Source of the DNA: an uncultured Methylocystaceae bacterium
Lineage (GTDB): Bacteria; Pseudomonadota; Alphaproteobacteria; Rhizobiales; Beijerinckiaceae
Assembly (NCBI GenBank): GCA_903870245.1
Contig: CAIQCB010000043.1
Coordinates: 1-64,000 of the forward strand
Reading direction: 5' to 3'
DNA: 64,000 bases
Within the stretch, counting starts at the first letter, position 1. Every line of letters begins with the position of its first letter. A program made the position numbers and the translations under genes. Shown here piece by piece: positions 54,271 to 63,536 of this stretch. The notes beneath the pieces were generated by a model that was given only the letters and a program-made list of their open reading frames with translations, did not search any database and was not told where the DNA came from.

Positions 54271-54621
54271 TCAGGCCAATCCATCCGCAATAATCTGATT
54301 TATCTCTATCAAACCCTTGAAATTCATCGACTTCCCTTCAGAAAGGTCTTTTAATTCCCGCTGAATCCAGACACCTATCGAAATAAGATTCGCTCGCAAA
54401 TCATTTGGAAGATGATTATCATCATTGATAGCCTCAGCCAGAAATATTGACCAAATATTCTGGATTAATGCACATGCTTTTACGGTCTCTACACTATCGG
54501 GCCCTACTTCAAGACCTTTTTGCAAATCACTAATTGCGCGCGATATCACATATTTCTCTATTTCACGGCAATGGCGCTGAGAGTTAATGGCGATGTCATG
54601 ATAATATTTTTGATACATCAT
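54271..54621 (-). CDS. flaF: Flagellar biosynthesis regulator FlaF
   Basis: 116 aa. Small helical protein with the FlaF pattern ALIQNIWSIFLAEAI and LRANLISIGVWIQRELKDL. It acts with FlbT on flagellin translation in Alphaproteobacteria and lies between flgL and flbT as usual. Confidence 0.93.
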   Translation of the reverse strand: MMYQKYYHDIAINSQRHCREIEKYVISRAISDLQKGLEVGPDSVETVKACALIQNIWSIFLAEAINDDNHLPNDLRANLISIGVWIQRELKDLSEGKSMNFKGLIEINQIIADGLA

Positions 54622-54639
54622 TAGTCTCCTATTGATTAT

Positions 54640-55698
54640 TCATAGAAATCTGGCGAGAGATAGATTTGATATTCTGGATGCTAGTGTCATAGTTGCTTCT
54701 ATTCTTGAGAGCAGATCAGCTGTTATTGTCGCCATTTCAGTCTGATCAACGCCCTCAATTTCATTTATATTAATCTCTAATATATTTGATTGCTTCTGTA
54801 ATGAAATATTCGTTTCATCAATAGTTTGTTGCATGACTCCAATCCTTGACCGGGTCGAATTTAAAAGCTTAAGCCCCTCATCAAGAATTTCTGTGGCCTT
54901 ACGAGAGAGGGTTTGATAAGTTGTCGCGTTCATATTTTCAGCCCCAAGATTACATCCAATAACATATGCCATAGCGATCTTGCGCATAGCTGGTTCATTT
55001 GTTGTCGTTGAAGTATCAATTAGATGTCCTGGCGATATCATGTTTTTTAAAGGTTGATTACTTGCGCTTGACCAACTTTTTGACCACTCATTTGCAGTGA
55101 ATAACTGACTCAGGGACCCATTTATGAAATTCTCTAACTGCTCTGGCGATATGGTAGGCACCAATGATGAGGTCTGGGAAAACCCGAACCCAATCGGCGG
55201 GTTTCTTGAGAAAGCATCGTTAATGGCTAATTTTATTGGAGACGCTTGTTCAGAAAGAAATTCGTTTAAAGGAGGAATATCTGTTCTCTCTCCTCCAAAA
55301 ATGTATTTGTTGTCGAATGAACTGTTAAGTGATGAAGTAAATAAATCAAGTTTTTGTTTTGCCATTGCAACAATAATCTTTTGATCTCTCGCATCATTGG
55401 CCGCCATCATCAGTGATGATCTATAATCATCTGCGTTTTCATAGATATTCGACAAGCATGTTTGCGTAATTTGAAGCCTTGATTTCACGATATTATTATA
55501 TTCTCGATATTTGTTGCAGCTATTCAATAGTGAATGTGCATTCAAGCTCCGTCTCATTCCCGCACCAAGACTCAGCGCCAAATCTGATTTTCGACCCGAC
55601 GCGATTTCACTTTGCCGAATATTCAATTGGTTTTTTTGAGCTTCTATTATCCTTAAGATGTCAAACCTCTGCGAATAGGTTGAAGCGATATTCGTCAT
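54640..55698 (-). CDS. flgL: Hook-filament junction protein FlgL (flagellin-fold)
   Basis: 352 aa from the ATG at 55698; the open frame runs to 55791 but the extra head is unlike the family. The N-terminal coiled-coil (QLNIRQSEIASGRKSDLALSLGAGM) and the matching C-terminal helix are typical of the flagellin/FlgL fold. It joins hook to filament with FlgK. 7 bp downstream of flgK. Confidence 0.92.
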   Translation of the reverse strand: MTNIASTYSQRFDILRIIEAQKNQLNIRQSEIASGRKSDLALSLGAGMRRSLNAHSLLNSCNKYREYNNIVKSRLQITQTCLSNIYENADDYRSSLMMAANDARDQKIIVAMAKQKLDLFTSSLNSSFDNKYIFGGERTDIPPLNEFLSEQASPIKLAINDAFSRNPPIGFGFSQTSSLVPTISPEQLENFINGSLSQLFTANEWSKSWSSASNQPLKNMISPGHLIDTSTTTNEPAMRKIAMAYVIGCNLGAENMNATTYQTLSRKATEILDEGLKLLNSTRSRIGVMQQTIDETNISLQKQSNILEININEIEGVDQTEMATITADLLSRIEATMTLASRISNLSLARFL

Positions 55699-55705
55699 AA
55701 CAAGT

Positions 55706-57181
55706 TCACCGATTGATAGCAGCAAACAGAGAATCGTAAACTGAGTTGATCGTCTGGAGTAATTTAGCTGATGCCTGAAAAGCATTTTCAAGCGTCAGCA
55801 TTTGCGTCATTTGCTCGTCAATATTCACGCCTGTTGTATCGGAAAGCGTTGTCGATGTTTGTGAATGAATAGCATTCTGATATGTTTTTTCCCGTAGAGC
55901 GTTTTGTCGCTGCGCACTGATCCAGCTTGTTGAACCTTCCGTGAAGCTCTGTAGAGATCCATTCGTATCAAGGCCAGCTCGTGCATCAAAGCTCAGTTTA
56001 AGGGATATGTTACCTGAAAGTTCGAGTAGTCTTTTATTATATCCTTGCAGATGATCCCTGTTATACATATAGTCTGAGTTATCTGATATTCCACCATCTC
56101 TCAGCAGAGTAGCATCTCCGCCCTGATCAGGATCAACTGAAGGATTGATCATGATTTGATCAGCGAGGCCAGAGATCAGTATCGTATTCGGAACTGAAGT
56201 CGCTCCGGCAAAAGTGAACAGGCCAGGCAATGGCGATGCTCCGGAACCTGTTTGATCTTGTTCTGCAAAGGCAACAATCAACCCACGCGCTATTTCGTCG
56301 AGTTGAGCCTGGTAGGCTACCGTCAAATTATCACGAACATTTACATCTCCTGCAATTGACCCGGATTTGACAGGAAATGGCGCACCAGCTCCTGTCGCCT
56401 GAAGGCGATCAATATAGACTGAGTCGCCAGCAATCCCGGCCGATAAATTATCAGTTTTCTTAAAAGAAACATACCTAGGCGTTGTTTCAAAAAGTGTTGC
56501 GCCATTATCTGCATAAATCACGATATCCTGATTGGGTCTCAGGACAGTTTTGATCCCGATATGTTTTGATAATTCCCGCACAAGACTGTCACGTCGATCA
56601 AGCATATCGCTTGTTTCTATTCCCGAAGCATTTATAGAAACAATTTCTTTATTGACGCTACTTAATTTCAATAACAACCCATTTATTTCCTCTACACTAT
56701 TTGAGATATTTTGATCCGCTTCTGTTCTTATTTTATTTATTAATTCAGAACCATTCTGAATGGATTTCAATACATCTCGTGCAGCCTGCACACATAATTC
56801 AGCCGATAATCTGTCGTCAGGATTTGTGCTATAATTCAACAATGAATCAGATAGCTTTGATATCTGCAAAGATGGCGCTCGGCTTTCGCCAGGATTTGAT
56901 AAATTCAGGAAAATGTCTATATTATCGAGAGCATCAACTATTTTTGTGCTTCGTTCGAGATCAGAACTTGTCGAAAGCCAATACTTAAAAATTGATAGGT
57001 TTGTTTCTCTTTTTATCCCCCTGAATGAGCATGCGCCATTTGGATCTGTCGCCAGGATCGCTGTTTTCTTGGTTGCTTCATCCGAACCAGCTCCCGATAG
57101 ATTCCGGGAAACGAGGTTTATTTGACTGGTAATCGTCCCAAGCGATTGCGACGCTATCATCAGCGCATTGGATAGACTCAT
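55706..57181 (-). CDS. flgK: Hook-associated protein FlgK
   Basis: 491 aa. The N-terminus MSLSNALMIASQSLGTITSQINLVSRNLSGAGS and the C-terminus VNIDEQMTQMLTLENAFQASAKLLQTINSVYDSLFAAI are the paired terminal helices of FlgK. The middle is the variable domain. First hook-filament junction ring. Confidence 0.95.
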   Translation of the reverse strand: MSLSNALMIASQSLGTITSQINLVSRNLSGAGSDEATKKTAILATDPNGACSFRGIKRETNLSIFKYWLSTSSDLERSTKIVDALDNIDIFLNLSNPGESRAPSLQISKLSDSLLNYSTNPDDRLSAELCVQAARDVLKSIQNGSELINKIRTEADQNISNSVEEINGLLLKLSSVNKEIVSINASGIETSDMLDRRDSLVRELSKHIGIKTVLRPNQDIVIYADNGATLFETTPRYVSFKKTDNLSAGIAGDSVYIDRLQATGAGAPFPVKSGSIAGDVNVRDNLTVAYQAQLDEIARGLIVAFAEQDQTGSGASPLPGLFTFAGATSVPNTILISGLADQIMINPSVDPDQGGDATLLRDGGISDNSDYMYNRDHLQGYNKRLLELSGNISLKLSFDARAGLDTNGSLQSFTEGSTSWISAQRQNALREKTYQNAIHSQTSTTLSDTTGVNIDEQMTQMLTLENAFQASAKLLQTINSVYDSLFAAINR

Positions 57182-57196
57182 TTTTCACCCCCACCT

Positions 57197-58450
57197 TCAT
57201 TTCAGATTGTTCAGAATTTGTAGAATTTCTGATGCAACCTGGAATGATTGGGAATTAGCGGCGAACGATCGCTGGGCGATGATCATAGAAGACAGTTCGG
57301 TCGCAAGATCGACCGTTGATGCTTCCAGGCTTGATGATTGAATTAAACCTAACCCGCCTTTTCCCGGTTCACCTATCATCATTTGGCCAGATTCGCTGTT
57401 CGTAATAAATGCATTCCCTGTATAATTTTTTAGCCTTGAGGGAGCGTTAACCGTCGCCAACCCGAGCTTGTAGGCGTTGATGGATTGTCCATTATCAAGA
57501 CGATAAGCCATCACACCGTCTTCGCCTATTTCAACCTCTTTGACCCCAGCCGGCGCATTGCCATTAAAATTAAGATTATTCACCTCAAATGAAGAACCAA
57601 GTTGAGTTGTTTGACTGACATCAACTACAACTGATTGACCATTTGGGATCGAAAAGTTGATCGGAGAACCATTTATTATTTCGCCATTGTTTGGACTAAA
57701 GGATAAAGCCTGGACGCCCAGGGCTGCGCTAGCGTAAGGGAAACCTCCAGAGGTGGCGTCCGCCGAATTATATATAGATGCTTCCCATGTATTTGCTGCC
57801 GATTTTGCATAATATATGTCGAGATCGACCTTCTGACCCAGATTGTCGTAGACGGATACTGATGTCTTTATAGTTGCGTTCGCGCCTGGATTGTTAGTCG
57901 ATGGAAGCAGGGCAGGCCCCACTATCGATGCTCCGGCCGGAAGGTTGACTGAAATGACGCCATTCGTGGTCGGATTCGAATAAAGTTTGTTTTCTTGTAT
58001 CGCCACCTCAGTCAAGTTTCCGGACGTCATATTGGCTGCCGATATATTCTCATTTGAATTTACAGAGAATCCCATAAGAGTATAACCTGCCGAGTTGACA
58101 AGTTTTCCGTTCACATCCGGGTTGAAGGACCCGGCTCGTGTCAGAAATATGTTACCGCTATTGTCCTGAACGACGAAGAAACCATCTCCTTGTATCGCCA
58201 GATCTGTTGATGAATTGGTGGAAATTAACGCCCCTTTTCCTTCAACATCGTATCGTGTGTATGTTGATACGCCGCCGCCAGCCTGTTGTGGACCCTGAAA
58301 TCCACTCAAGATTGTTTGAAAATGCGTTGTCGCTCTTTTGAATCCGACTGTATTATTATTAGCAATGTTTTCGGAAATATTCGCCAGAGCGTCCGTTTGT
58401 GCGCTCATACCCATCACGGCCGTATTAAACAGTTGAAAATTCGAGCTCAC
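57197..58450 (-). CDS. flgE: Flagellar hook protein FlgE
   Basis: 417 aa. N-terminus FNTAVMGMSAQTDALANISENIANNNTVGFKRA and C-terminus AQRSFAANSQSFQVASEILQILNNL are the conserved flagellar rod/hook terminal motifs; FVVQDNSGNIFLTRAGSFNPDVNG is the D1 loop. First gene of the minus-strand cluster, so its promoter lies in 58451-58750. Its GC content is closer to background than that of flhA. Confidence 0.96.
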   Translation of the reverse strand: MSSNFQLFNTAVMGMSAQTDALANISENIANNNTVGFKRATTHFQTILSGFQGPQQAGGGVSTYTRYDVEGKGALISTNSSTDLAIQGDGFFVVQDNSGNIFLTRAGSFNPDVNGKLVNSAGYTLMGFSVNSNENISAANMTSGNLTEVAIQENKLYSNPTTNGVISVNLPAGASIVGPALLPSTNNPGANATIKTSVSVYDNLGQKVDLDIYYAKSAANTWEASIYNSADATSGGFPYASAALGVQALSFSPNNGEIINGSPINFSIPNGQSVVVDVSQTTQLGSSFEVNNLNFNGNAPAGVKEVEIGEDGVMAYRLDNGQSINAYKLGLATVNAPSRLKNYTGNAFITNSESGQMMIGEPGKGGLGLIQSSSLEASTVDLATELSSMIIAQRSFAANSQSFQVASEILQILNNLK

Positions 58451-58750
58451 ATCTATCTCCGGGCCAATTCTATGGGCTGATTACACCGGATCAATCTTGT
58501 GTGAAGCTTGCTTTATGCCGTGGTCATTCAAAACGGCTCTAAATTTCATTGCCCCGAGTGGCAATTTATTTTAGCCTACATCATCGTTAAATATCGTTAT
58601 TGATACGATTCTTGGTTGCTTTTTATAGTGAGACGCTTGTCAAAGTATCATTTTTTATACATTCTACTTTGATAAATTCTCATATTTTCATCGCCGAAGC
58701 CTTGCTCTTAACAGAAAGCATCACTTCATTTTTTCCAGAGGAGATCTGAA
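58451..58750. promoter_or_regulatory. Regulatory region between flgE and PilZ gene with two inverted repeats
   Basis: Very AT-rich. A palindrome ATTGCC-ccgagt-GGCAAT lies at 58548-58565, followed by T-rich sequence, which could be a hairpin. A second inverted pair, TCAAAGTA at 58640-58647 and TACTTTGA at 58665-58672, is exact with a 17-bp spacer, like an operator. The divergent arrangement suggests control of flgE and the PilZ gene. No sigma-factor site was identified surely. Confidence 0.4.
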
Positions 58751-59101
58751 ATGCCTCTTGATGATTTAATAGACCGGGCTGATAAGCGCGTCTACGAGCG
58801 TCGCGGTCAGAAACGTCGGATATATCGTCTCAATTGGGGTAAACTGTTATCTCTCGAACGTGAATTTCTTAGCGAAGCTATAATGGCTAATTTCTCAACA
58901 AATGGCGCGTGTTTGCGCATTGCCCGGCGTATCGTTATTCCTCCTTTTTTTCTGCTTTATAACGATAATTCGGGGGATATCTTCGAAGGTGAAGTTATCT
59001 GGAGAATGGGATCTGATCTGGGCGCCAGGTTGGCGACAACGACACACCGAGATCGGAGTGCTGTCGCCAGACGTATGCGTGAGAAGTTTTATATTCTATG
59101 A
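58751..59101 (+). CDS. PilZ-like c-di-GMP-binding domain protein
   Basis: 116 aa. RxxxR-type motif in the run YERRGQKRR (residues 15-23) and NFSTNGACLRI at 47-57, the (D/N)xSxxG motif, form the c-di-GMP-binding signature of PilZ; the rest is a beta barrel. Divergent from flgE, it is well placed to link c-di-GMP to motility. The canonical Asp is Asn, which still may bind. Confidence 0.72.
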   Translation: MPLDDLIDRADKRVYERRGQKRRIYRLNWGKLLSLEREFLSEAIMANFSTNGACLRIARRIVIPPFFLLYNDNSGDIFEGEVIWRMGSDLGARLATTTHRDRSAVARRMREKFYIL

Positions 59102-59222
59102 ACGGTGTTCCAGACGAGTATTCCTAATTCGCTCCTCACCACTGCGCCTTGCAAAATTCATTCTTTATCCACTCAATCGCAAGGCATTGGATGATTGAGC
59201 GACCAGACCTGGCTAATATTGT

Positions 59223-59546
59223 TCACAGCGCCTGTCTCGATTGACGATTATTTATCCAGATGGCGACGTTATTTGCGCGAGCAAGAAATGCGCCTATATC
59301 GATTCGACCATAGCTATGACTATTTATCCCAGTGAGCGTTGCGGCGATGGAGAGCAGCACTGTCGAAGACGCATATGAAAATTTGGTTTCATCACCGCCT
59401 GATTGTATCGTTTTGGCGCTCATCCGTGCGACAATGCTTCTGATTTCATCGTCGAGACTTTGCAGATCGGATCTCATCCTAGAATCTATGCGACGACAGT
59501 CTTCAATCGTGGCTATTCCTTTAAAATTATCACGAACATCACTCAT
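59223..59546 (-). CDS. Small protein of unknown function near the flagellar cluster
   Basis: 107 aa from the ATG at 59546 (a slightly longer frame starts at 59564). Mostly helical and polar in the first half (KGIATIEDCRRIDSRMRSDLQSLDDEIRSIVARM), then a mildly hydrophobic SSTVLLSIAATLTGI. No family recognised; AT-rich like its neighbours. Confidence 0.5.
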   Translation of the reverse strand: MSDVRDNFKGIATIEDCRRIDSRMRSDLQSLDDEIRSIVARMSAKTIQSGGDETKFSYASSTVLLSIAATLTGINSHSYGRIDIGAFLARANNVAIWINNRQSRQAL

Positions 59547-59652
59547 AATACAGCCCTCCAACACTTTACTGTTGATACAGATTGCATGTCCATCATGTGT
59601 TAAAAGCGGTTTCTTGCGCGAAACCGAATTGATTTATGCTTTGCTCGTCTTG

Positions 59653-60042
59653 CTAATATTTTGGTAAGGCTACAACTCCGGTGTTGTTGAACGCGATACA
59701 CCCTGAGTGCTGTAGTTGTGTATTGATCACCAGTGAGTCTGCTTTTGTCTGCGCCGTTTTTGGCGCCTGATTATCGTCGAAGAGGGAAGCCATGGGCGTG
59801 GGAACGCCGAAGGTTCGCGTTCGGTCGTCGTCATATTGCCTATCCTGCGACAGCTCAGCATATATTCTATCGCGTTGCGACTTCATTTTCATATCGTCGA
59901 GTTCGCGACAGGTCGCTGTCTCATAGGCGTAGGGATTCATGATTGCCGGCATGATCTGGCTTGCGCGCGGTGCGCATGCGGCCTGGGCGAACGCCAGAAT
60001 TCCGCAGTTGATTGCCATGATCCGCCATTTGCAACGACGCAT
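59653..60042 (-). CDS. Putative small lipoprotein
   Basis: 129 aa. Lipoprotein-type signal with cysteine in AQAACAP (residue ~23); an internal ATG gives a shorter signal. The mature part has YAYETATCRELDDMKMKSQRDRIYAELSQDRQ and a terminal HSGC, a layout seen in small Rhizobiales lipoproteins with two conserved cysteines. Unknown function. Confidence 0.55.
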   Translation of the reverse strand: MRRCKWRIMAINCGILAFAQAACAPRASQIMPAIMNPYAYETATCRELDDMKMKSQRDRIYAELSQDRQYDDDRTRTFGVPTPMASLFDDNQAPKTAQTKADSLVINTQLQHSGCIAFNNTGVVALPKY

Positions 60043-60338
60043 ATTCTCTCCAGCCCCGCCGCCAGCCGGGAAGCGGCGGCTTCAGCAAAGCGCGTGAGCC
60101 TTATGCGAAGCCTGCCCGAGCGTCGGGGCGCGACATCTTGACCATGGGCGAGTTGAGCCCCCGGAATTACTAAATATTTGAAAATAAAAGATTAATTATC
60201 GAAAACTTCCTGGCGATGGTTACCCCGGACGGGTTTATTCCCTGCGATCAAGCGTGTAAATCATATGCAGACTGAAGAGCTGCGGGCATCCGGTTTTCGC
60301 CGTCGCGGCGTCTTTGTGAGACTGGAGCAGGACTGCAT
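60043..60338. other. Upstream region of phaC; no gene seen
   Basis: 296 bp between the divergent lipoprotein gene and phaC. The only supported element is a purine-rich GGAGCAGGA shortly before the phaC ATG. An AT-rich tract (60167-60205) may contain the promoter; no certain -35/-10 pair. Confidence 0.4.
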
Positions 60339-62417
60339 ATGACCGCTGATCGTGAGTCTCCATTGACCGCCTCCCCCGGGAAAAAGCGCAATAAACGCAA
60401 GACGAAATCGATCGCAGGCGGCGGCAAAACAATGGCCTCGCCGTCGAGTGGTTCGAAGGAAAACCCTGCCCCTGTCGCGTCCCACCGCGGCAAAAACCCC
60501 TCCGCTCCAAAACTTTCCGGCGTTGAGAAGAGCGAATCCAAAAAGACTCCTGGCGACAAGAGAGCGCCAGCATCCGCGAGCGCCGCCGAAAAACCTGTTG
60601 AGAAACCTCCCTCAGCAAGTTCTGACCCGTTGAAGACCCCCTTAATGGCCGGTGCGGATTTCACCATGATGGCCGAGAACATGGCGGAACTTGTCGATCA
60701 GGGTCGTAAAGCGCTGGCCGTCGCCATCGGCGGTGTTGACGCCGGGGATACGCGCAGCGAACTCGCCGCTAGCGTCGCCGACGCCACCAGAACTCTGGGT
60801 CATGTTGCAGAATATTGGCTTGCCAAACCTGATCAGGTCGCTTTGGCGCAGGCGGAGCTTTACGGTGGCCTGTCCGAAATCTGGCGTCAGACCATGCTGC
60901 GCTATGTGGGAGAAGATGCGCCGCCCATCATCCCGCAGGATCCTTCAGATAAGAGGTTCGCAGCATCGGAGTGGCGGGATATCCCTTTTTTTGACTGGTT
61001 ACGGCAGTCCTATCTCTTCACTGCGCGCTGGGCGGGAGATCTCATCGACAGGACGGAGGGACTGGATCCGCAAATGCGGAACAAGGCGGCGTTTTACACC
61101 CGTTTGATCTCAAGCGCCGTGTCGCCGTCGAATTTCGTGCCGACCAATCCCGAATTGTTGCGCGCCACTATCGAAGCCAAGGGCGAGAATCTTGTGCGGG
61201 GTCTCAAAATGCTGGCGGAAGACATATCCGCCGGACACGGGATGCTGAAAATACGTCAGACCTCCGATCAAAAATTTGAGCTGGGCGTCAATATGGCGAC
61301 GACTCCCGGCAAGGTGATCTGGCGTAATGACGTCATGGAGTTAATCCAGTATTCGCCCACATCCGATGAAGTCTACGCCCGGCCCCTGCTGATTACGCCG
61401 CCATGGATCAATAAATTCTATGTCCTCGACCTCAATGCGGAAAAAAGCTTTGTGCGCTGGGCGGTTGAGCAGGGTTTGACGGTCTTTATCATCTCCTGGA
61501 TCAATCCCGACGAGAGCAAGGCTGAGAAAGGATTTGAGGCCTACATGCATGAGGGCGTGCTGACGGCCCTCGATGTCATCGAAAAAGCCACCGGCCAGCG
61601 CAAGGTCACGGCTGCAGGCTATTGCGTCGGCGGCACTCTGCTCGCCGTGACGCTGGCCTATATGGCCGCGACCGGCGACGACCGGATCGATAGCGTCACT
61701 TTTTTTGCGACACAGGTCGATTTTTCCGACGCTGGCGAATTGCAGATTTTCTTCGATGAAGATCATCTTGCTGCGCTCGAAGAGAGCATGGCGAAGACAG
61801 GTTATCTCGAAGGCGTTAAAATGGCCAACGCCTTTAACATGCTGCGGCCCAACGAACTGATCTGGACCTATGTGGTTGATAATTACATGAAGGGCGTCGA
61901 GCCGGCGGCGTTCGACCTTCTGGCGTGGAATTCAGATTGCACGCGCATTCCTCGCGCCAATCATTCGTTTTACACGCGCAGTTGTTATGTCGAAAACAGA
62001 CTCGCACGCGGCGAAATGCTCATCGACGGCGTCAAGCTCGATCTCGGGAAGATAACGATACCAATCTATGAATTGGCGACGAGGGAAGATCACATTGCGC
62101 CGGCGCAGTCTGTGTTTCGCGGGGCCAAGCTTTATGGCGGCGAGGTAACATTCGTGCTTGGCGGCGCCGGACATATCGCCGGGGTTATCAATCCGCCTTC
62201 CAAGGGAAAATACCAATATCTAACCAATGGTCCCGTCGTCGGCTCCTATGAGGACTGGGTCGCCGGGGCAACCGAGACAATGGGGTCCTGGTGGCCGGAT
62301 TGGCTGAAATGGGTGACGGCTCAGGCTCCGGAAAAGGTTCCGGCCCGTCAGCCCGGCGACGGCAAGGTGAAGCCAATCTGTGATGCGCCGGGGGAGTATG
62401 TGCGGGTAAAAAGTTAA
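60339..62417 (+). CDS. phaC: Class I poly(3-hydroxyalkanoate) synthase with Lys-rich extension
   Basis: 692 aa, longer than the ~590 of typical class I PhaC. Residues 1-100 are low-complexity and rich in Lys, Ala, Pro and Ser; the synthase N-domain begins near 105. The catalytic domain has the lipase-like box GYCVGG with Cys429, plus Asp584 and His612 (GGAGHIAGV). It polymerises hydroxyacyl-CoA into storage granules. No phaA, phaB or phasin is nearby. Confidence 0.95.
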   Translation: MTADRESPLTASPGKKRNKRKTKSIAGGGKTMASPSSGSKENPAPVASHRGKNPSAPKLSGVEKSESKKTPGDKRAPASASAAEKPVEKPPSASSDPLKTPLMAGADFTMMAENMAELVDQGRKALAVAIGGVDAGDTRSELAASVADATRTLGHVAEYWLAKPDQVALAQAELYGGLSEIWRQTMLRYVGEDAPPIIPQDPSDKRFAASEWRDIPFFDWLRQSYLFTARWAGDLIDRTEGLDPQMRNKAAFYTRLISSAVSPSNFVPTNPELLRATIEAKGENLVRGLKMLAEDISAGHGMLKIRQTSDQKFELGVNMATTPGKVIWRNDVMELIQYSPTSDEVYARPLLITPPWINKFYVLDLNAEKSFVRWAVEQGLTVFIISWINPDESKAEKGFEAYMHEGVLTALDVIEKATGQRKVTAAGYCVGGTLLAVTLAYMAATGDDRIDSVTFFATQVDFSDAGELQIFFDEDHLAALEESMAKTGYLEGVKMANAFNMLRPNELIWTYVVDNYMKGVEPAAFDLLAWNSDCTRIPRANHSFYTRSCYVENRLARGEMLIDGVKLDLGKITIPIYELATREDHIAPAQSVFRGAKLYGGEVTFVLGGAGHIAGVINPPSKGKYQYLTNGPVVGSYEDWVAGATETMGSWWPDWLKWVTAQAPEKVPARQPGDGKVKPICDAPGEYVRVKS

Positions 62418-62427
62418 CAGTCTCCGG

Positions 62428-62454
62428 TTCGCGGCGCCAGTCGCGCGCTGCGAA
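62428..62454 (+). terminator. Possible phaC terminator hairpin
   Basis: TTCGCGGCGC at 62428-62437 pairs with GCGCTGCGAA at 62445-62454 with one G-T pair and a 7-base loop, 11 bp after the phaC stop. It lacks a long T-run, and the DUF4239 gene ends convergent just after it. Confidence 0.4.
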
Positions 62455-62465
62455 TCTTGCGCCGG

Positions 62466-63236
62466 TTATCGCTTTTCGATCCTGTCGATTACGTCAATCA
62501 GCGGCTGCGGACTGATGGCGTTGGGTGGGGAGAAGGGCTGTTCGATGGAGGCGACCAGCGAAATCGCCGTCACCGCGCCGGCGCCGAACACAAGCTGCGC
62601 AAGCAGTTGCGCGCGTATGCGGTCAAGATGAGTGGCCGCAAGGCTCATTTGCGTAAAGAGGCATAGTAAAATGACCGCCAGCCATTTGCGGTCATCTGGA
62701 AAATCGTTGGCGATGGCGAGACGTCTTTCTCGTGCGGCGCGCAGTTTCATCGCCGTATCGAACACCGCCTGGGCCAGACGCGGCTCGACCGGCGCCTCAG
62801 CAGCAAGGCGTGTCAAGTCGTCCAGCGCCATCTCGGCTTGCGGCGCGCCCAGACCATTCTCCATGCTCGGCCATTCGTAGGTAACGACCGCCTGAACATA
62901 ATTTCGAACCGCCGCCCGCAAATTTTCGTCGGAGCCGCCCGGAACCTCATCCAGGGCCAGCATTGTGACCAGTTGTTCATGCTCCACGCCAAGACTGCGT
63001 TTGGCCTGGCGATTCGCCTCCCAGATATCCTGAGAGAGAAAGGTCAGCATCAAACCGAACAGGGTGGCGCCGATGTTGACGAAAGGCGGCACGACGCCAG
63101 CAGCGTGTTGAATGGCGGGAGCATAGCGCGACGCAAAGCAGAGCCAGGCCAGCAGGGTGGCGAAACCGCCAAAGAGCAAAGCCAGCGTGATGATTGTGGC
63201 GGTTACGTTGAGGGAAAGCCAGAGAGACAATAGCAC
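62466..63236 (-). CDS. DUF4239 (bestrophin-like) membrane protein
   Basis: 256 aa starting GTG. Four hydrophobic helices (about 8-36, 48-66, 188-208 and 213-232) enclose a cytoplasmic-type helical region. The pattern GATLFGLMLTFLSQDIWEANRQAKRSLGVEHEQLVTM matches DUF4239, a bestrophin-like family of unknown function. Convergent with phaC. Confidence 0.75.
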   Translation of the reverse strand: MLLSLWLSLNVTATIITLALLFGGFATLLAWLCFASRYAPAIQHAAGVVPPFVNIGATLFGLMLTFLSQDIWEANRQAKRSLGVEHEQLVTMLALDEVPGGSDENLRAAVRNYVQAVVTYEWPSMENGLGAPQAEMALDDLTRLAAEAPVEPRLAQAVFDTAMKLRAARERRLAIANDFPDDRKWLAVILLCLFTQMSLAATHLDRIRAQLLAQLVFGAGAVTAISLVASIEQPFSPPNAISPQPLIDVIDRIEKR

Positions 63237-63536
63237 CGCGTGGCTCCGTGGTCCGGTTGGGAGGGTTAGTTATTTGGCGACGGCGTCTGGTGGAGAGGAT
63301 TGAGTATGAGTCGCCTGGGCTCCCCGGTCCAGAGCTTTCAGATAAATTCCTGATGCCGTAGGGCCCATAATCACCTTCGAACAGCGAGCAAGGTATTATG
63401 GAGCAACGACATCGGCGCGATGCGTTTTGCAGTTGTCCTACAGCGATCCCTGCCACTTGCTGGATAAGTTTGCGCTAAGCCCAGAGATCAACGCCCCGGG
63501 CCCGAACTCAATCAAGGCATTGATTGAGATTTCAGC
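63237..63536. other. Intergenic region; no gene or clear signal
   Basis: 300 bp between the DUF4239 start and the aldo/keto reductase end, both on the minus strand. A minus-strand frame running through this region continues into the DUF4239 gene in another frame and has no ribosome site. The DUF4239 promoter should lie here. Confidence 0.35.

Noticed and set aside
60235-60682. Minus-strand frames opposite the start of phaC
   Set aside because: They mirror the low-complexity coding sequence of the PhaC extension on the other strand and have no start signals or family features.
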